37,177 nt of DNA from F23-D06 sp045116675 (GTDB lineage Bacteria > Bacteroidota > Bacteroidia > Bacteroidales > WCHB1-69). Within the stretch, counting starts at the first letter, position 1. Each line of letters opens with the position of its first letter. The stretch is from assembly GCA_045116675.1 (NCBI GenBank), contig JBGUMF010000075.1, forward strand, positions 1 through 37,177. Direction: 5' to 3'. Below, piece after piece: positions 33,655 to 37,177 of the stretch. The notes beneath the pieces were generated by a model that saw nothing but the letters and a program-made list of their open reading frames with translations, did no database searches and was not told where the DNA came from. The position numbers were made by a program, and so were the translations under genes.

Positions 33655-36600
33655 TTATTTTTGGACAACCATTTTCTTGGTTAGAGAAGTGCCATTGAAA
33701 GATAACGTATAGTAATACACACCCGCAGCCCATTCGGAAGTATTCACATCCAGATAGTTATGGCCTTTTACACCCGCTTGGTCCTGCGAATAGAGCTGCT
33801 GTCCCAAAGTGGAATAGATGCTGATGTTGGCGGCACCCTCCTCCGGCAGCACATACGAGATACGCGTGTGGTCGAATGCGGGATTCGGCTCATTCTGTTT
33901 CAAACCAACACCATTCCCTTCTGCGTAATCGTCCACACCGAGGTTGGTACAAGTAATGATCAACTTACGATTGTCGAAGGGATTAGCATCAAAGTCCACA
34001 TCACAAATCACAACGAATTGAAGCCAATTATAGTCAAAATGCACCAGAAATCCCTGTGACATGGTGTAATGGATGGTATCTCCAGCTGCAATGGGACGAG
34101 TGCCATGCTCATATATTGTGTCAAAATTATTAGCAATAGCCATAATGGCATAAAGTTCATACTCGTTGACTTCAAAGTCACTTTTATTGCGTAAAACAAA
34201 CTTAGGATATACACTGTCACCCATCCTCAGACAATCGGAATTAACATCATCCGTCGGGTAGATGAATTCCACCACCTCCAAATCAGGATGGCTGGGTCCC
34301 AGATAAATGTCATCAATAGCAGGGTCAATCCTGTTCCTGTGATTAGTCAACGTGAATTTAAGCTGGCCCACCCCATTGAAATTCCGGATAGTGGTCACAT
34401 AAGGCTCCCAATCCGGGGACGCATTGCGGTTGTTGGCGAAACTCAACGTATCCAGCAGCGTGAAATCATTTCCGGAGCCTGCCTCAATGGTCAGGTTAAA
34501 GGAAGTGTTGGCATCGGTGGCTTCCGCTGGAGCATAGAAATACTTGTAAAATGACAGCTCAATCGGATACTGCGTCTGATGGTACATATTCAAGCACTTG
34601 GTCGAAATAGCGGTCCACCTCGAATAATTGACTGTACCACTCATACCCTCCACCATGGCATAGCGGCCATAGGCAGCCTGCAGGGTGCTGATTTGGGTAT
34701 GGTCGTGGGCCGGGCCGTAATCGGAAGCCGAATTCGGACTGGCGCCCTGCGACACACACCATTTGTAATTCACCGTATTGGAGCCTGTCGGCTCCATCCA
34801 TCTGGAGTTGTCGAAATGCAGATCCGTCACCGTCATTCCCGTATTCTGATCAAAGTTGTCGTCAAAGTTATTGATATTGGAGATAATAGGACCAAGAACA
34901 TTGGTGTTGGCCGCAGCCGTCATCGTATTGTTCAATGCGACCTGGTCGCCCGGATAGCTTACCGAGGCTTCCACATTAAACTCTCCCAAGGCACTTAGAT
35001 TGACATGGGGAATGGCTATAAGCGCCGTGGCATCCTCTGCCAACGTGCCACTCTGCAACATTCCGGTATAGGTACCGACATTGGCCCCGGTGATATTCAC
35101 CGTTACAGTTGCTGCATTGGCGGAGGAGAAGGTCTGGGGTTGGGTGCCGAAATTCCTCACCGCGACCTTAATGGTAGCCGCCGTATCCATACACACATTA
35201 CCCACCGGGTGGATAATCTGCGACACACCCAAATCCACCGGCTTCGGCGGCACAATATTGACCGCATAGTCTTCCGTCTCACCCGGGTAGCTGTAAAAGG
35301 CACAGGCATTGCTGAAATTGGCCGCCACACAAATCACTCTCATACGGGTCAACCCCACAGAAGATGTGGTAGGAACCACAAAGTTGAAGTTCGTAATGGC
35401 ATTGGAGTCTGTACTGGCGATGGGACCCTGCGCCGTCACCTTCTCGGTTGCCTCAAAGGTACCGTTTCTGTTCCAATCTATATACACCGTCTTATAAACG
35501 CTTCCAGTGGGAGAGGATGTAGTATAAGAGTGCGTAACGGACATCGGATAGTTCTGTCCCTGGATCAGCTCGGCTGCCGGCACCGTTGCCGTATAATCGG
35601 TGTACATGCCGTCGCCTTCAGCCATATAGTTGGTGAACGGCGTACCCTGTCCGTTGTTGATGGTGGAAACCGTCACATTGGAGATATCCAGACCCTCAGC
35701 CTGCGTGGAGCGTGAGATACAAGGATCGCCCACATTCAGAGTCATACAGAAGGTGTCATTGGCGTGTAATGCGTCACCAGCCAAACCCGTATAGGCGCAG
35801 AAGGGCACATCGAAATAGACTTCCGACAGGTCAACCGGAGTATTGAACACTCGTGTAATCGTGGCACTGGCGGCCAACGTGCCCGAATAGAACTCCGTCA
35901 CCGGCACACCATTACCCAAACGGTACGACACGGGGACGTTGGAGATGGCATTTGTACCAAAATTCTTGACGGTAACCGCCACAAGCTCATTGGACGTATA
36001 GTGGTCCTGCAAATTAGGGGTGACTATGTCAATGACACCCACATCATGCTGCGGAACCAACGTATTGATGGTGATCGTGCTCTTCGGTGACTGGCATGTG
36101 TAGTTGAACAGGAACCGTGTGTCCCAACGGTATCCGCCACCCGCGAAAGCAATACCTGTAGCCGCCGCCAACTGATAGATACGGCGTTCGGTATTGCTGT
36201 TGGTACAGGCTGTGTTGGCGAACTTGGGTTCCACAATACCCAGATTCGTCACACAGCTGTTGTCGCCGCAATCATGTTCCACATACATTATCAGAGCGCC
36301 ACCTGTATAGTCGAAACGGCCCTGCACCGGAATGGCGACCCATCCCAGCTGGTCGAAGGCCATATCTCCATCAAACACCAGCTGCGCATTGTTGGTCAGC
36401 GTTGTCCAAGTGGTCAATGTGGGGGCCGTGGTCAACGCCGTTTGCGTGGCAGGAGCGTTGGCCAGCCACATCCGGATCGGGATACCGATGCCTGTCGTGT
36501 TGGCCGTGTTCACCTTCACATAGATCGAATCTATCGTACCCGCCACACCGCCAATTTCCGCCTGTCTGTAGAGGATCTGCGCATACGACTTGCCCCGGGC

Positions 36601-37177
36601 GGAAAGCATGTTGAACGGGGCCGACTGCTGGGTATTGCCCGTTCCGACCGGGATGATGGCCTTGAAATCAGGATCCTCAATACGACCGCTGTAGTAATAT
36701 ATCTGGTTCGAAAAAACGGGATCCGTGGTGAAGCTGCTGCCCTGCGCGAACGGGTGGACAGTATCACTCGGATGGTAGAAATAGTAATGGCTCATACCCG
36801 TCGGCGTCACCGTTTTCGTGCTACCGTAAGCGACCGTATAGGTCAACGGCTGCGGGGCCACCGGGTTGGCCGGCACATACAGCATCCCGTGAATGGTGTC
36901 ATTGCCCTTATACACCCACATATTGGCATTGGTGGGCTTGGAATAAATCGAGTAGTTGTATGAGCGGTTAACCGTTGCAGAACTCATATTGGTCACATTC
37001 AGCGTCACAGTGGCCGTGTCCAGATGCGGGACAGGTGTCGTCAGCGGCTTGGTGTCCGTAACCACATACGCGCCATCCGCGAAGCGGCCAGTCACATTGA
37101 ACGTGTTGGCCGGAATGGTCGAAGAGGATGTCGTATCCGTGTTACGCACACTCACCACCACAGGCTGGTTGGCGGAG
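33655..37177 (-). CDS. Giant T9SS-exported surface protein with CARDB-like and GEVED domains, N-terminus outside window
   Basis: More than 1170 residues; the frame is open to the window edge, so the signal peptide and N-terminal domains are not seen. From the visible end: beta-rich repeats with Thr/Asn-rich sequence, a CARDB-like domain (HDVGVIDIVTPNLQ ... VAVTVKNFGTN), a GEVED domain (YIDWNRNGTFEATEKV ... YPGETEDYAVNI), a second CARDB-like domain (VDLGVSQIIHPVGNVC ... VAVRNFGTQPQTF), and a concanavalin/MAM-like region (DDNFDQNTGMTVTDLHFDN). The last ~85 residues (LKQNEPNPAFDHTRISYV ... KKMVVQK) form a type A T9SS sorting domain. It is displayed at or released from the cell surface, perhaps for adhesion or binding of substrate; no catalytic motif was seen. 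Confidence 0.9.
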   Translation of the reverse strand, partial: SANQPVVVSVRNTDTTSSSTIPANTFNVTGRFADGAYVVTDTKPLTTPVPHLDTATVTLNVTNMSSATVNRSYNYSIYSKPTNANMWVYKGNDTIHGMLYVPANPVAPQPLTYTVAYGSTKTVTPTGMSHYYFYHPSDTVHPFAQGSSFTTDPVFSNQIYYYSGRIEDPDFKAIIPVGTGNTQQSAPFNMLSARGKSYAQILYRQAEIGGVAGTIDSIYVKVNTANTTGIGIPIRMWLANAPATQTALTTAPTLTTWTTLTNNAQLVFDGDMAFDQLGWVAIPVQGRFDYTGGALIMYVEHDCGDNSCVTNLGIVEPKFANTACTNSNTERRIYQLAAATGIAFAGGGYRWDTRFLFNYTCQSPKSTITINTLVPQHDVGVIDIVTPNLQDHYTSNELVAVTVKNFGTNAISNVPVSYRLGNGVPVTEFYSGTLAASATITRVFNTPVDLSEVYFDVPFCAYTGLAGDALHANDTFCMTLNVGDPCISRSTQAEGLDISNVTVSTINNGQGTPFTNYMAEGDGMYTDYTATVPAAELIQGQNYPMSVTHSYTTSSPTGSVYKTVYIDWNRNGTFEATEKVTAQGPIASTDSNAITNFNFVVPTTSSVGLTRMRVICVAANFSNACAFYSYPGETEDYAVNIVPPKPVDLGVSQIIHPVGNVCMDTAATIKVAVRNFGTQPQTFSSANAATVTVNITGANVGTYTGMLQSGTLAEDATALIAIPHVNLSALGEFNVEASVSYPGDQVALNNTMTAAANTNVLGPIISNINNFDDNFDQNTGMTVTDLHFDNSRWMEPTGSNTVNYKWCVSQGASPNSASDYGPAHDHTQISTLQAAYGRYAMVEGMSGTVNYSRWTAISTKCLNMYHQTQYPIELSFYKYFYAPAEATDANTSFNLTIEAGSGNDFTLLDTLSFANNRNASPDWEPYVTTIRNFNGVGQLKFTLTNHRNRIDPAIDDIYLGPSHPDLEVVEFIYPTDDVNSDCLRMGDSVYPKFVLRNKSDFEVNEYELYAIMAIANNFDTIYEHGTRPIAAGDTIHYTMSQGFLVHFDYNWLQFVVICDVDFDANPFDNRKLIITCTNLGVDDYAEGNGVGLKQNEPNPAFDHTRISYVLPEEGAANISIYSTLGQQLYSQDQAGVKGHNYLDVNTSEWAAGVYYYTLSFNGTSLTKKMVVQK

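Overview
The window comes from a member of the Bacteroidota, most likely the order Bacteroidales. Several things point there. Genes are preceded by the Bacteroidota -7 promoter element TAnnTTTG (seen at least ten times) rather than by Shine-Dalgarno sequences. Two large secreted proteins end in type IX secretion (T9SS) sorting domains. Ribosomal proteins S4 and L36 are of the zinc-free type, and the sirtuin resembles the cysteine-poor Bacteroidales form. I do not assign a genus. No rRNA, tRNA, transposase, CRISPR array or prophage was seen.

Layout. 1-2425 (+): the 3' end of ettA, then a translationally coupled pair: a secreted HEAT-like protein and a DUF4846 protein. 2450-5696 (-): a GT2 glycosyltransferase followed by an overlapping polytopic GT-C-like membrane protein. 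5968-8872 (+): maf and a large membrane-anchored protein with a Ser/Thr/Pro tail. 8881-12071 (-): clpB behind a C-terminally truncated RhuM-type gene. 12599-14536 (+): a MutS-like ATPase and a four-helix-bundle gene lying between inverted 7-bp repeat arrays. 14562-18943: wecB (-), a T9SS-exported M1 aminopeptidase (+) and rmlA (-). 19078-25438 (-): an eleven-gene ribosomal operon, rpmD-rplO-secY-map-infA-rpmJ-rpsM-rpsK-rpsD-rpoA-rplQ. 25771-28584 (-): a PpiD/SurA-like periplasmic foldase and L25. 28750-33474 (+): 6-phosphofructokinase, a class III sirtuin and pyruvate phosphate dikinase. 33655-37177 (-): a very large T9SS-exported multidomain surface protein, cut by the window edge.

Function. 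Most of the window is housekeeping: translation, protein folding and export, glycolysis, and surface polysaccharide precursors (WecB, RmlA, the GT pair). The more unusual material is regulatory or repetitive. (i) The spc/alpha ribosomal operon starts at rpmD, detached from the rpsE side, and has its own promoter plus a terminator-like hairpin in a ~210-nt leader, a candidate attenuator. (ii) A family of 7-bp tandem repeats occurs at four intergenic places, repeatedly overlapping stop codons, twice as facing inverted arrays, one pair of which encloses the four-helix-bundle gene. (iii) A perfect 16-bp-arm palindrome lies between the convergent ppdK and T9SS genes. (iv) A perfect 8-bp-arm palindrome overlaps the ppdK -33 box. 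(v) A truncated RhuM gene reads through an intrinsic terminator into clpB. I did not find a clear multi-gene defence or mobile system; the repeat family and the rpmD leader are the best candidates for something undescribed.
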